Positions 51,505 through 58,587 of a stretch of 58,587 nt of DNA are shown here, one piece after another. A program made the position numbers and the translations under genes. The notes under the pieces are model-generated. The model did not search any database. It had not been told where the DNA came from and saw only the letters and a list, made by a program, of their open reading frames with translations. The stretch is from Bacillota bacterium (lineage in GTDB: Bacteria > Bacillota > Limnochordia > DTU087): the NCBI GenBank assembly GCA_012799135.1, contig JAAZLW010000066.1:1-58587 (forward strand), given 5' to 3'. Every line of letters begins with the position of its first letter. The first letter of the stretch is position 1.

Positions 51505-51567
51505 ACTCCATTCCTAACCTGGAAACCGTGCTAAGGCGGAAGGTACATCGCCATGGGCTAGGGATGT

Positions 51568-52269
51568 TTACGGAAGGCTGGTAATATACAGGGGTCTAAA
51601 CCCAATGGCATCACAGGCGACCAGGTGATAATCAACACCCCGGTGCAGACCGGTAAGAGCTTGCTGTTGCGCCGGTCCGTGGAGATGACCATAGACACAG
51701 TGCCGGATCCCCGCGGCTTCCATGATCTCAGTGAAGCCCGAAGGTGTTTGAATCTCATTGGTAGGGGGATAGTGGAGCATAGCGATATATGGTCTATGAC
51801 CGCTATCTGTGGCGGATTTGAGCGAAAGACGCAGTCTCGCTAACTCCCGGAGGTAGATCTTCTCATCTTCCTCGGTGAAGTCAGCAGCGTTGGGGCATTT
51901 CCAACCTCTGGCACCACAGACTGCTAAGCTGCCCGGCAGTGGGTAAAAGTCATTCTGCAGGGCCAAAACATTGTCCGGGAGCAGTTGTCGGAGCTGAGTA
52001 ATACTCTTCCACCACAAGTCGTGATTGCCCTTCACCAGTAAGATGGTGCCAGGCAGGGTGCCAAGGAAAGCCAAATCCTCACAGGCAGCAGCCAGTTTCA
52101 TTGCCCACGAGAGGTCGCCTGGAGAAAGCACCAAGTCCCCCTCACCCACTATTGCCTTCCAGGCAGTAGCAACCCGAGCTATGTGATCAGACCACTCAGG
52201 CCCGAAAATGTCCATTGGTTTGTCTTCTCCACCGGGCAGATGCAAGTCGCTAATACCGTATATGCGCAT
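51568..52269 (-). CDS. Metallophosphoesterase
   Basis: Calcineurin-like phosphoesterase, 233 residues from the ATG at 52269. The metal-binding motifs appear in order: GISDLHL (DxH), LSPGDLSW (GD), VKGNHDLW (GNHD), MLHYPP (His) and YGHLHGP (GHxH). It matches the stand-alone predicted phosphohydrolase group typical of Bacillota and clostridia. GGGAGG lies 12 bases upstream of the chosen ATG; the frame extends to 52302. Substrate unknown. Confidence 0.9.
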   Translation of the reverse strand: MRIYGISDLHLPGGEDKPMDIFGPEWSDHIARVATAWKAIVGEGDLVLSPGDLSWAMKLAAACEDLAFLGTLPGTILLVKGNHDLWWKSITQLRQLLPDNVLALQNDFYPLPGSLAVCGARGWKCPNAADFTEEDEKIYLRELARLRLSLKSATDSGHRPYIAMLHYPPTNEIQTPSGFTEIMEAAGIRHCVYGHLHGPAQQQALTGLHRGVDYHLVACDAIGFRPLYITSLP

Positions 52270-52428
52270 AGATAAGTACAGCCTCCCAGCCTGTCTCGTC
52301 AAAAGGCAAGCATATTGCCTTCAAGGTAAGATTCCTTCCGGTAGGAGTTTTTTCCTCTTCGACGAAGTTTATCAGGCCTGGCCTGTTACTTCCCGGCACT
52401 TAATCAAACCCTGAGGCGGTGAACAAGG

Positions 52429-52905
52429 ATGAACTATTTGATTGATCAGCTCAATGCGGGATATCTGAAAGTTGTGGGGCTGTATCAGCAGCTATCGATC
52501 CTGGCACAGTCCATGGCTACAAGTCTGGAAAGGGGTAAGTGGGAGGGGGTACATGAACAGTTACGGGAAAAACAGGTCATTATGGACACGATTGATGCCA
52601 AGGAAGCTGAGCTTAGTCAAGTGCGGGAAAGGCTCAAGCAGAAGCTGGGGTTAGAGGAATTCTCTCTCAGTGCGCTTCCGAATCAGCCATCTGTCAGCGA
52701 ACTAAATGCGACCATTGCACAGTTGCTGGATGTGATTGGGGAACTGCAGAAATGGGAAAAGAATAATGAGGGCATGTTGCAGAAACTAGTAGAGGATGTT
52801 CAGGGTCAGATTGAAGATTTTAGCCTGAGCAAGCGGGCCGCCAAAGCATACTCACCTAGGTCAGAAAGGCATGGTGAAGCCCGGTTTGTTGATGAGAAAA
52901 AGTAG
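52429..52905 (+). CDS. Coiled-coil protein, possibly FlgN-like
   Basis: Protein of 158 residues, almost all helical, with long coiled-coil stretches (QLREKQVIMDTIDAKEAELSQVRERLKQKLG) and a polar C-terminus. Length and pattern recall FlgN-type flagellar export chaperones, and a FapA-family gene lies two genes downstream, but the similarity is weak and no other flagellar gene is in view. It could be any small helical protein. It precedes the calcium-type ATPase gene by 54 bases. Confidence 0.6.
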   Translation: MNYLIDQLNAGYLKVVGLYQQLSILAQSMATSLERGKWEGVHEQLREKQVIMDTIDAKEAELSQVRERLKQKLGLEEFSLSALPNQPSVSELNATIAQLLDVIGELQKWEKNNEGMLQKLVEDVQGQIEDFSLSKRAAKAYSPRSERHGEARFVDEKK

Positions 52906-52959
52906 AGCCAAAGCAAATTCAAGCAGGTCTACAAGAGTACAGGGGGACACAGCTAAACA

Positions 52960-55704
52960 ATGGACGAAGATCGAGAGCAATACTGGCACAAAATGAGCAG
53001 GGAAGAAGCTGCAACTGCTCTTGCTACAGATATGCACACAGGGTTAGCTCCTGAGGAGGCCGCCAAGCGATTAAAGCAGTATGGGCCAAATGAGTTGGAG
53101 GCCCAGCCTGGCAGAACCATATGGTCTATGCTCATGGATCAGTTCAAAGAAGGAATGGTCCTGATGTTGATTGGGGCTGCGATCATTTCTGGTTTGGTGG
53201 GAGAAATCGAAGATACAATCATTATCTTGCTGATTGTGATTCTCAACGCGATTCTGGGAGTGGCTCAGGAAAGTAAAGCAGAGAACTCCCTGGCAGCATT
53301 GAAGAAACTGTCAGCCCCGATGGCTACTGTGATCCGGGGAGGTAAGCCACAGCAAGTCCCTGCCCGAGAGCTGGTGCCCGGTGATCTGATTGTGTTGGAT
53401 GCCGGGACAAGTATTCCCGCGGATGCGCGTCTGGTGGAAGCAGTTAACCTCAGATGTGAAGAGGCAGCTTTGACCGGAGAGTCGGTGCCGGTGGAGAAGG
53501 CAGTGACTGCCCTGAAAGACGAAGATGCCGGTATCGCCGACTGGGTGAACATGGTTTTTAGTGGAACAACCTCAGTTTACGGTCGCGGGCGAGCTTTAGT
53601 GGTGGAGACCGGGATGCAGACGCAGATCGGCAAGATTGCTACCATGATTCAAGCAGCTCCACAGGAGCCAACCCCGCTACAGCTCAAACTGGAAGAGCTC
53701 GGCAAGAGTCTAGGGGCCGTTGCTTTGGTGCTGGTTGTATTGGTGTTCTTGGCAGGCATATTGCGGGGGGAGCCTGCCTTTGAAATGTTCATGACAGCGA
53801 TAAGTCTGGCTGTAGCAGCCATTCCCGAGGGCTTACCGGCCATTGTCACCATCGTACTGGCTTTGGGTGTACAGAGGATGATCAAGCGCCAAGCCATTAT
53901 CCGCAAATTGCCGGCGGTGGAGACTTTAGGGACAGCTACTGTGATCGCCTCTGATAAGACCGGAACTCTGACCCAAAATGAGATGACAGTAACTCATATC
54001 TATGTAGATGGCGAGTTGCTGGAAGTGACAGGACAAGGATATGAACCTGTGGGTGAGTTTCTTGGGCAAGATGGCCAGCCCAAGGAGGAGCCTTTGGATG
54101 ATCAACATCTCAATCTGCTCCTACATGGATTTTCGTTGGCCAATGATGCTCAGTTTGATGCCAATAGTGACGGATATGCGATTATCGGTGATCCTACCGA
54201 GGGAGCTTTGATTGTGGCCGCCGCCAAGGCCGGCATTGCCGTAGATGATGGTGGATTTTACCCTCGGATAGGAGAGCTCCCTTTCGATTCACGGCGAAAA
54301 CGGATGACAACATTTCATAGGGTGGAGAACAACGGGAAGTTGGCGGGTATCGAGGCTGTGGGCACAGGTTTGGTCTCTTTCTCCAAAGGTGCGCCTGATG
54401 TGCTCCTATCCCTTTGTGACCATATCTATACTCAAGGAGAGATTAGGTCACTAACTGACGCTGAGCGAGAGCAGTTGTTGGAGGTCAATGCCGCCTTAGG
54501 GCAGAAGGCCTTGCGAGTCCTGGCACTGGCTTTCCGCCGTTGGGAAACCATGCCGGAGACCATTTCCTCGGAAACAGTGGAGAGAGACCTGGTCTTTGTG
54601 GGTTTCGTCGGCATGATCGATCCTCCCCGACCTGAGGTAAAGGCAGCAGTGGAGGTGGCCAAGGAAGCTGGAATTAGGACAATAATGGTGACCGGAGATC
54701 ATAAGCTTACGGCTACAGCCATCGCTCGAAAGCTAGGTATTCTGGAAAGAGAAGATCAGCTGGTAGTATCGGGACCGGAACTGGAGAGGCTTTCTGATTC
54801 AGAGCTCCAGGAGATCATCGAAAGGGTAAGGGTCTTTGCCCGGGTGTCTCCCGAGCATAAGGTCAGAATTGTCGATGCCCTCAAGGGCAAGGGACATGTG
54901 GTGGCGATGACCGGTGATGGCGTCAATGACGCACCGGCCCTGAAGCGGGCAGATATTGGAGCTTCAATGGGAATCACCGGTACCGATGTAGCCAAAGAGG
55001 CTGCGGAGATGGTGTTGGCTGACGATAATTTCGCCACCATAGTAGCCGCGGTTGCAGAAGGGCGAACGATTTACTCCAATATCCGCAAGGCCATCTACTA
55101 CCTACTATCCTGCAATGTCGGTGAAATCTTTACAATCTTTATGTCCATCATGTTAGGATGGGGTAGACCCCTTACGGCGATTCAAATCCTGTGGATTAAC
55201 CTGGTCACTGATGGTTTGCCGGCCCTAGCTTTAGGAGTGGAACCGTCGGAACCAGGGGTTATGCACCAAAAACCGCGTAGCAGTCGGGAGAGTGTTTTTG
55301 CCGGTGGGATGTCCTACAGGATTATGTTACATGGATGTCTAATTGGTATCTTAGGATTGATAGCCTATTACCTGGGAATACAGAGAGGAGCACCGGTGGC
55401 CATGGCCCGGAGTATGGCCTTTGCTACCTTAGCCTTTTCCCAGCTATTTCAGGCCCTTAACGCCAGGTCAACCGAGTCGTTGTTTCGGGTAGGACTGTTT
55501 AGCAATAAGTATATGGTTCTGGCCTTACTCGGTTCGGCGAGCCTGCAATTGATGGTGATGTTGATACCGGCTTTACGGAGAGTTTTTGGGGTTGTACCAT
55601 TGGATGTGCTACACTGGGATCTGGTGATTGGACTTTCCATTGCCCCTGTTGTGGTGGGCGAAATTCAGAAACTTGTCTTAAGAACCGTAAGGCCGGCTCA
55701 ATGA
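52960..55704 (+). CDS. P-type ATPase, calcium-transporting (P2A/SERCA-like)
   Basis: Cation-pumping ATPase of 914 residues, probably exporting Ca2+. The N-terminal cation-ATPase domain is followed by TGESVPVEKA (actuator), AIPEGLPAIVTIVLALG (site-II Glu region), SDKTGTLTQNEMTV (phosphorylated Asp), MVTGDHKLTA and MTGDGVNDAPALKRADIG (hinge), and ILWINLVTDGLPALALG (Asn and Asp Ca2+ ligands of TM6). Length and ligand motifs are those of bacterial SERCA-like pumps. A weak GGGGG precedes the ATG. The gene stands between a coiled-coil gene and FapA. Confidence 0.93.
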   Translation: MDEDREQYWHKMSREEAATALATDMHTGLAPEEAAKRLKQYGPNELEAQPGRTIWSMLMDQFKEGMVLMLIGAAIISGLVGEIEDTIIILLIVILNAILGVAQESKAENSLAALKKLSAPMATVIRGGKPQQVPARELVPGDLIVLDAGTSIPADARLVEAVNLRCEEAALTGESVPVEKAVTALKDEDAGIADWVNMVFSGTTSVYGRGRALVVETGMQTQIGKIATMIQAAPQEPTPLQLKLEELGKSLGAVALVLVVLVFLAGILRGEPAFEMFMTAISLAVAAIPEGLPAIVTIVLALGVQRMIKRQAIIRKLPAVETLGTATVIASDKTGTLTQNEMTVTHIYVDGELLEVTGQGYEPVGEFLGQDGQPKEEPLDDQHLNLLLHGFSLANDAQFDANSDGYAIIGDPTEGALIVAAAKAGIAVDDGGFYPRIGELPFDSRRKRMTTFHRVENNGKLAGIEAVGTGLVSFSKGAPDVLLSLCDHIYTQGEIRSLTDAEREQLLEVNAALGQKALRVLALAFRRWETMPETISSETVERDLVFVGFVGMIDPPRPEVKAAVEVAKEAGIRTIMVTGDHKLTATAIARKLGILEREDQLVVSGPELERLSDSELQEIIERVRVFARVSPEHKVRIVDALKGKGHVVAMTGDGVNDAPALKRADIGASMGITGTDVAKEAAEMVLADDNFATIVAAVAEGRTIYSNIRKAIYYLLSCNVGEIFTIFMSIMLGWGRPLTAIQILWINLVTDGLPALALGVEPSEPGVMHQKPRSSRESVFAGGMSYRIMLHGCLIGILGLIAYYLGIQRGAPVAMARSMAFATLAFSQLFQALNARSTESLFRVGLFSNKYMVLALLGSASLQLMVMLIPALRRVFGVVPLDVLHWDLVIGLSIAPVVVGEIQKLVLRTVRPAQ

Positions 55705-55728
55705 CTAAGCTTCTAGGGGGTCAAGCCC

Positions 55729-57576
55729 ATGGCTTTCGATGACCGGACAAGGGCAGAAGAGCACAATGTCGTTGAACAGGAGACCACAGGCCAGAAGGAC
55801 GCTCTAGAGACGAACGAGGAAGTGACCCCAGTTGTTGTCGATGGCCGAATCTCTGTTCAGGATGGTAAAGTGCAAGTCATACCGCCGATGGAGGGCGGGC
55901 GATGGCCGGTGATCGGACCCGGCGCTAATGTAGTTGTCAGAGTGAACGGCAGCGAGATTACAGAGAAATACACCCTCTCTGAGGGTGATGTGGTCGAGGT
56001 TCTACCGGCCGATGAGGAAGCGATCTGTGAAGTCAAAATCATCGTCAACTCTACGAAAATGCAAGCCTTAGCCTCCTTTCACCGTCAGGCGGGCAAGACC
56101 TTTCGCGTAAGAGATCTCCCGGAAGGTCCCTTCGCTCATATGACGGCAGAGCTTGTGGAGGTGACTACTCCACCCGACCCCACTGTAGAAGATGTAATGG
56201 ATAAGCTGGCTGAAGCAGGAGTGGTTTTCGGAATCGATCAAGAGGCGATTCAGCAATTGATCAAAGGGTTCGGTGCCACACCGGTACCGGTGGCTCAGGG
56301 TCAGCCACCGACTGAGCCTGTGGATGGGATGGTTCGGTATTTATTTACTGAGTTGGCGGAAAAGGATATAGATCCCAACGCAACCAGGATTGACCTATAT
56401 GACCGTCATTCAATTCCTTGGGTTCAACCCCGAGATGTTTTGGCAGAAAAGACGGATCCCCGGGCGGGCGAACCAGGGACCAATGTATATGGGGAGCCTA
56501 TTCGTCCCCGCAATTACCGGAACCCAGTGCTCTCAGTAGGAGAAGGGGTAGAGCTACGGGACGAAGGGCGTCAAGCTGTGGCTACCAGGGAAGGGAGGCC
56601 TATCTTGGATGGCAAGACCATTAAAGTTGTTCCGACCTTCCTGGTACCCAAAGACGCTGATGCCAGTACTGGACATATCCGCTTTTCCGGGGATGTTGTA
56701 GTCAATGGGGATGTCTTGGATCGGATCGAGGTTATCTCGGGAGGGGTAGTAGAAGTCTCTGGTCTTGTTTCACATGCCAAGGTCATGGGTCAGCAGGGAG
56801 TAGTGGTACGTAAGGGTGTGATTGGTGGCCAAATCCGTGCAGGGGGCATCTCGGCGGAATGCAAGATGATTCTATCGGTGGTTAAGGTTCTGATTCTCCG
56901 CTTGGAGGAGTTGCTAAAAGCGTTGCAACAGCTACAGCGAGATCCGAGAATGCAGGAACTTAAACTATCTGATGGCCAAGTAGTTAAGCAGCTTTTGGAG
57001 AGCCGCTTTAGTGAGATTCCCAAACGGGTTGTCGAACTGGAGGACTACGCCGCTGCTTCTCCTGGTTTGTTTCAAGAAGTCCCACAGTTGACGCCGATCC
57101 TGAGGAATAAGCTGATGGGTTTGGGACCTACTTCCATCGCCTCTCGATGGGAGCTCCAACCTTTGATCAGTTCCCTACAGGATTTCGCACTGTATCTGGA
57201 AGCGATGCAGGCCGCTGATGCCGATATTGAAGTAAAGAGCCTGCAGAATGCAGTATTGGAAGCCAGTGGGAAAGTGTCGATCAGCGGTACAGGCTGCTAT
57301 CACTCAACCATCTTGGCCGGCAAGGGGGTCAAGGCCCCTCGGGGATTACTGAGGGGGGGCAAAGTGGTAGTCAATGAAGGCAATGTGGAGTTCAAGGAAC
57401 TGGGCGGTCCCGGAGGTATTACCACTGAAGTGACCATAGTTGGTAGTGGGATTATTGCAGCTCAGACAGTCTATCCCAATGTAATCCTTTCCATTCAGGG
57501 TGAGAGCCGGGCCTTCAAGGATACGGGACGGCGGATAAGAGCCTTTGTCAATGAGGAAGGGAAGTTGGTTGTATAG
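55729..57576 (+). CDS. FapA (DUF342) family protein
   Basis: Protein of 615 residues of the FapA/DUF342 family. After an N-terminal module of about 110 residues come the typical DRHSIPWVQPRDVLAEK and GTNVYGEPIRPRN parts, then a beta-helix of short repeats (HIRFSGDVVVNGDVLDRIEV ... SGLVSHAKVMGQQGVVVRKGVIGG). A helical insertion (about 390-500) precedes the last repeats. FapA proteins are often encoded in flagellar regions; their biochemical role is unclear. It starts 24 bases after the ATPase gene. Confidence 0.87.
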   Translation: MAFDDRTRAEEHNVVEQETTGQKDALETNEEVTPVVVDGRISVQDGKVQVIPPMEGGRWPVIGPGANVVVRVNGSEITEKYTLSEGDVVEVLPADEEAICEVKIIVNSTKMQALASFHRQAGKTFRVRDLPEGPFAHMTAELVEVTTPPDPTVEDVMDKLAEAGVVFGIDQEAIQQLIKGFGATPVPVAQGQPPTEPVDGMVRYLFTELAEKDIDPNATRIDLYDRHSIPWVQPRDVLAEKTDPRAGEPGTNVYGEPIRPRNYRNPVLSVGEGVELRDEGRQAVATREGRPILDGKTIKVVPTFLVPKDADASTGHIRFSGDVVVNGDVLDRIEVISGGVVEVSGLVSHAKVMGQQGVVVRKGVIGGQIRAGGISAECKMILSVVKVLILRLEELLKALQQLQRDPRMQELKLSDGQVVKQLLESRFSEIPKRVVELEDYAAASPGLFQEVPQLTPILRNKLMGLGPTSIASRWELQPLISSLQDFALYLEAMQAADADIEVKSLQNAVLEASGKVSISGTGCYHSTILAGKGVKAPRGLLRGGKVVVNEGNVEFKELGGPGGITTEVTIVGSGIIAAQTVYPNVILSIQGESRAFKDTGRRIRAFVNEEGKLVV

Positions 57577-57580
57577 GGCG

Positions 57581-57609
57581 TTGTTTTATTTGCCTGGGCA
57601 AGATATAAT
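57581..57609 (+). promoter_or_regulatory. Sigma-A promoter of the zinc-ribbon gene
   Basis: TTGTTT (57581-57586) and TATAAT (57604-57609) with exactly 17 bases between them. Transcription would start near 57616, almost 190 bases before the zinc-ribbon ATG. Confidence 0.75.
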
Positions 57610-57615
57610 AGACAT

Positions 57616-57803
57616 TGATAGTGTGGGCCCAAGCGGTCGGTGTGCCGCGCATCGCATTGCCACGGCAGTGAGACCAAGCCCTGAGGCCACGTCTTGATCC
57701 CCAGTAGTGTCCGGAAGACACTTCCCCGGCGGGGTGGAGGGAATGAGGCAAAGGTAGGCCCGCGCTGGGTAGTGATTACCGATCAAAGAAGGGGATCAGA
57801 TTA
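57616..57803 (+). ncRNA. Long structured leader of the zinc-ribbon gene, unknown class
   Basis: The 188-base leader is GC-rich and can fold locally: AGTGTC/GACACT around CGGAA (near 57706-57722), CCCC/GGGG around GGC (near 57724-57734), and TGCCG/CGGCA (near 57631-57667). Part of its 5' end (CCCAAGCG) can pair with CGCTGGG near its 3' end, closing the structure. I did not recognise a known riboswitch, 6S RNA or signal-recognition RNA. It may be a regulatory leader or an independent small RNA. Confidence 0.4.
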
Positions 57804-58097
57804 ATGGGTGCCTTTGTTGACAAGGTTCTAGTCTGCCGTGATTGTGGTTCAGAGTTTACTTTTTCCGCTGGAGAACAAGCTTTTTACGAGGAAAAGGGGT
57901 TTGTAAATGAGCCGACCCGGTGTCCTGAGTGTCGCCGGAATCGGAAACAGCAGCGTAACGCCCCATCCCGTTCACGTCAGCGGGAGACATTTAAGGCTAT
58001 TTGTGCTGATTGTGGTGTAGAAACCGAAGTCCCATTTAAGCCTCAGCTAGACAGACCTGTGTACTGCCGAGATTGTTTTGCTAGGCATCGCAGTTAG
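57804..58097 (+). CDS. Zinc-ribbon protein
   Basis: Protein of 97 residues with two zinc-ribbon units. The first has VCRDCGSEFTFSAGEQAFYE and RCPECRRNRKQ, the second AICADCGVETEVPF and YCRDCFARH. A basic, Arg/Gln-rich linker (RKQQRNAPSRSRQRE) joins them and may touch nucleic acid. This matches the small zinc-ribbon family of Bacillota and Chloroflexi (Pfam probable zinc-ribbon). AAGGGG precedes the ATG. It has its own promoter and a long leader, and a cold-shock gene follows, as for stress-responsive small proteins. Confidence 0.88.
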   Translation: MGAFVDKVLVCRDCGSEFTFSAGEQAFYEEKGFVNEPTRCPECRRNRKQQRNAPSRSRQRETFKAICADCGVETEVPFKPQLDRPVYCRDCFARHRS

Positions 58098-58127
58098 GCT
58101 GAGCGTATAGCCTAAGAGCATAGAGAG

Positions 58128-58175
58128 AAAGACTCCTGTCAGCAGAGTACCGGGGAAATGCCGATAGGAGTCTTT
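58128..58175 (+). terminator. Intrinsic terminator after the zinc-ribbon gene
   Basis: AAAGACTCCT (58128-58137) and AGGAGTCTTT (58166-58175) form a perfect 10-bp stem with T residues at its 3' end and ACTTTT following. It ends the zinc-ribbon transcript. Confidence 0.85.
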
Positions 58176-58515
58176 ACTTTTGGCCATCTGAAAAAGAGGC
58201 GTGCAGCCGGTGAGACTTGCCATAAAACTACAGCTGCCAGTACGTTTAGGCCTAGTGGCTACGGGGTACAACTAGCGAGGGATACCTTGGTAGGGAGCTT
58301 ATCCTGGCTGTGACGATTGCCGGACGGAGGAAATTGGACCGGTGAAGCCTCTTGACAGGCTGGAGCTGGGTGTGATACCATTAGTTCGAAAGTTGGAAAC
58401 TCTTAGGCGTTGTTGCTACCAAGCAACATCGGGCCCTTATCCAAAGCCCCCTTGTTCTTGGCCTTGTTTGCTTCACCTTAAGAGTTGGAGAAATCTTTAG
58501 GAGGAATGCGTAGTA
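58176..58515 (+). promoter_or_regulatory. Promoter region and structured leader of the cold-shock gene
   Basis: A perfect TTGACA at 58352-58357 is followed at 16-17 bases by a poor -10 (GATACC, preceded by TG), so the promoter call is tentative. The likely leader of about 130 bases contains TGTTGCT/AGCAACA (58411-58428, 4-base loop) and a long-range stem AACTCTTA (58398-58405) with TAAGAGTT (58479-58486) that would bring the ribosome site AGGAGG (58499-58504) near a closed structure. Such leaders control cspA translation by temperature. Nothing else is seen in 58176-58350. Confidence 0.45.
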
Positions 58516-58587
58516 ATGCTAGGCAGAGTTAAGTGGTTTAACGCGGAGAAGGGCTACGGCTTCATAGAGAGGGAAGACGGTGGCGAC
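58516..58587 (+). CDS. Cold-shock domain protein, 3' end missing
   Basis: First 24 codons of a CspA-family RNA chaperone. The product starts MLGRVKWFNAEKGYGFIERE, with the conserved WFN and the RNP1 motif KGYGFI. AGGAGG lies 11 bases before the ATG at 58516. The gene runs off the right edge; family members are about 65-70 residues, so roughly two thirds is missing. Confidence 0.9.
   Translation, partial: MLGRVKWFNAEKGYGFIEREDGGD

Noticed and set aside
57616-57803. 6S RNA or signal-recognition-particle RNA
   Set aside because: End-to-end pairing is weak and the conserved SRP tetraloop region is absent; it is kept as an unclassified leader.
1-58587. CRISPR arrays, tRNA or rRNA genes, transposons
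   Set aside because: No direct repeat arrays, cloverleaf sequences, rRNA blocks, transposase genes or terminal inverted repeats were found by eye.

Overview
The window looks like a chromosomal piece of an anaerobic, saccharolytic bacterium of the Bacillota. The evidence is strong Shine-Dalgarno sites (AGGAGG type), frequent GTG and TTG starts, consensus sigma-A promoters, a ydaO-type cyclic-di-AMP riboswitch, a FapA-family protein, DUF1540 and DUF1893 proteins, and a CadC-like regulator. A Limnochordia-like lineage is my guess; no rRNA or other marker fixes it. I saw no tRNA, rRNA, insertion sequence, prophage or CRISPR array.

Region 1 (1-6423, +): a ROK regulator cut by the left edge, a terminator, then a carbohydrate ABC importer (binding protein and two permeases, no ATPase in view), a HAD phosphatase and a serine beta-lactamase-like hydrolase. 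Region 2 (6643-18241): a ribose-type ABC importer on the minus strand, diverging from a plus-strand cluster of a CofE-like ligase, an IclR regulator with a promoter and palindromic operator, a PfkB sugar kinase, a HyuA-type ATPase without HyuB, a histone-deacetylase-fold amidohydrolase with a zinc-ribbon tail, and a MalY-type C-S lyase/aminotransferase. Together they look like uptake and breakdown of an N-acylated or lactam-bearing sugar-like compound. I know of no described pathway with this gene set.

Region 3 (18299-27590, +): a cyclic-di-AMP riboswitch leads into a SulP anion transporter and an Mrp-type cation/proton antiporter operon. The Mrp genes are in the order of archaeal Mbh modules (E, F, G, MbhD, MbhE, B, C, D), followed by two more proton-channel subunits, with no hydrogenase. 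This suggests that cyclic-di-AMP controls anion (perhaps bicarbonate) and Na+/H+ exchange as one unit.

Region 4 (27558-34900): a Cd/Zn P-type ATPase with a CadC-like repressor and an unusually clean promoter/operator, a HisJ-like PHP phosphatase, a MATE pump, and two adjacent nitrilase-superfamily proteins, the first of which lacks all three catalytic residues. Region 5 (34928-49819): a GPH symporter, a giant GH106-like glycosidase and DUF1893; a thioesterase; DUF1540; a hexapeptide-repeat protein; ThuA; RNase HI; two Gfo/Idh/MocA dehydrogenases; a triple-HTH regulator with a palindrome at its start; a CrtI-like flavoprotein; and a cluster of tiny minus-strand genes including a 55-residue zinc ribbon and a stand-alone CBM25.

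Region 6 (50085-58587): a CoA-transferase, a metallophosphoesterase, a coiled-coil protein, a calcium-type P-ATPase, a FapA-family protein, a zinc-ribbon protein with its own promoter and a long structured leader, and the start of a cold-shock protein gene cut by the right edge.
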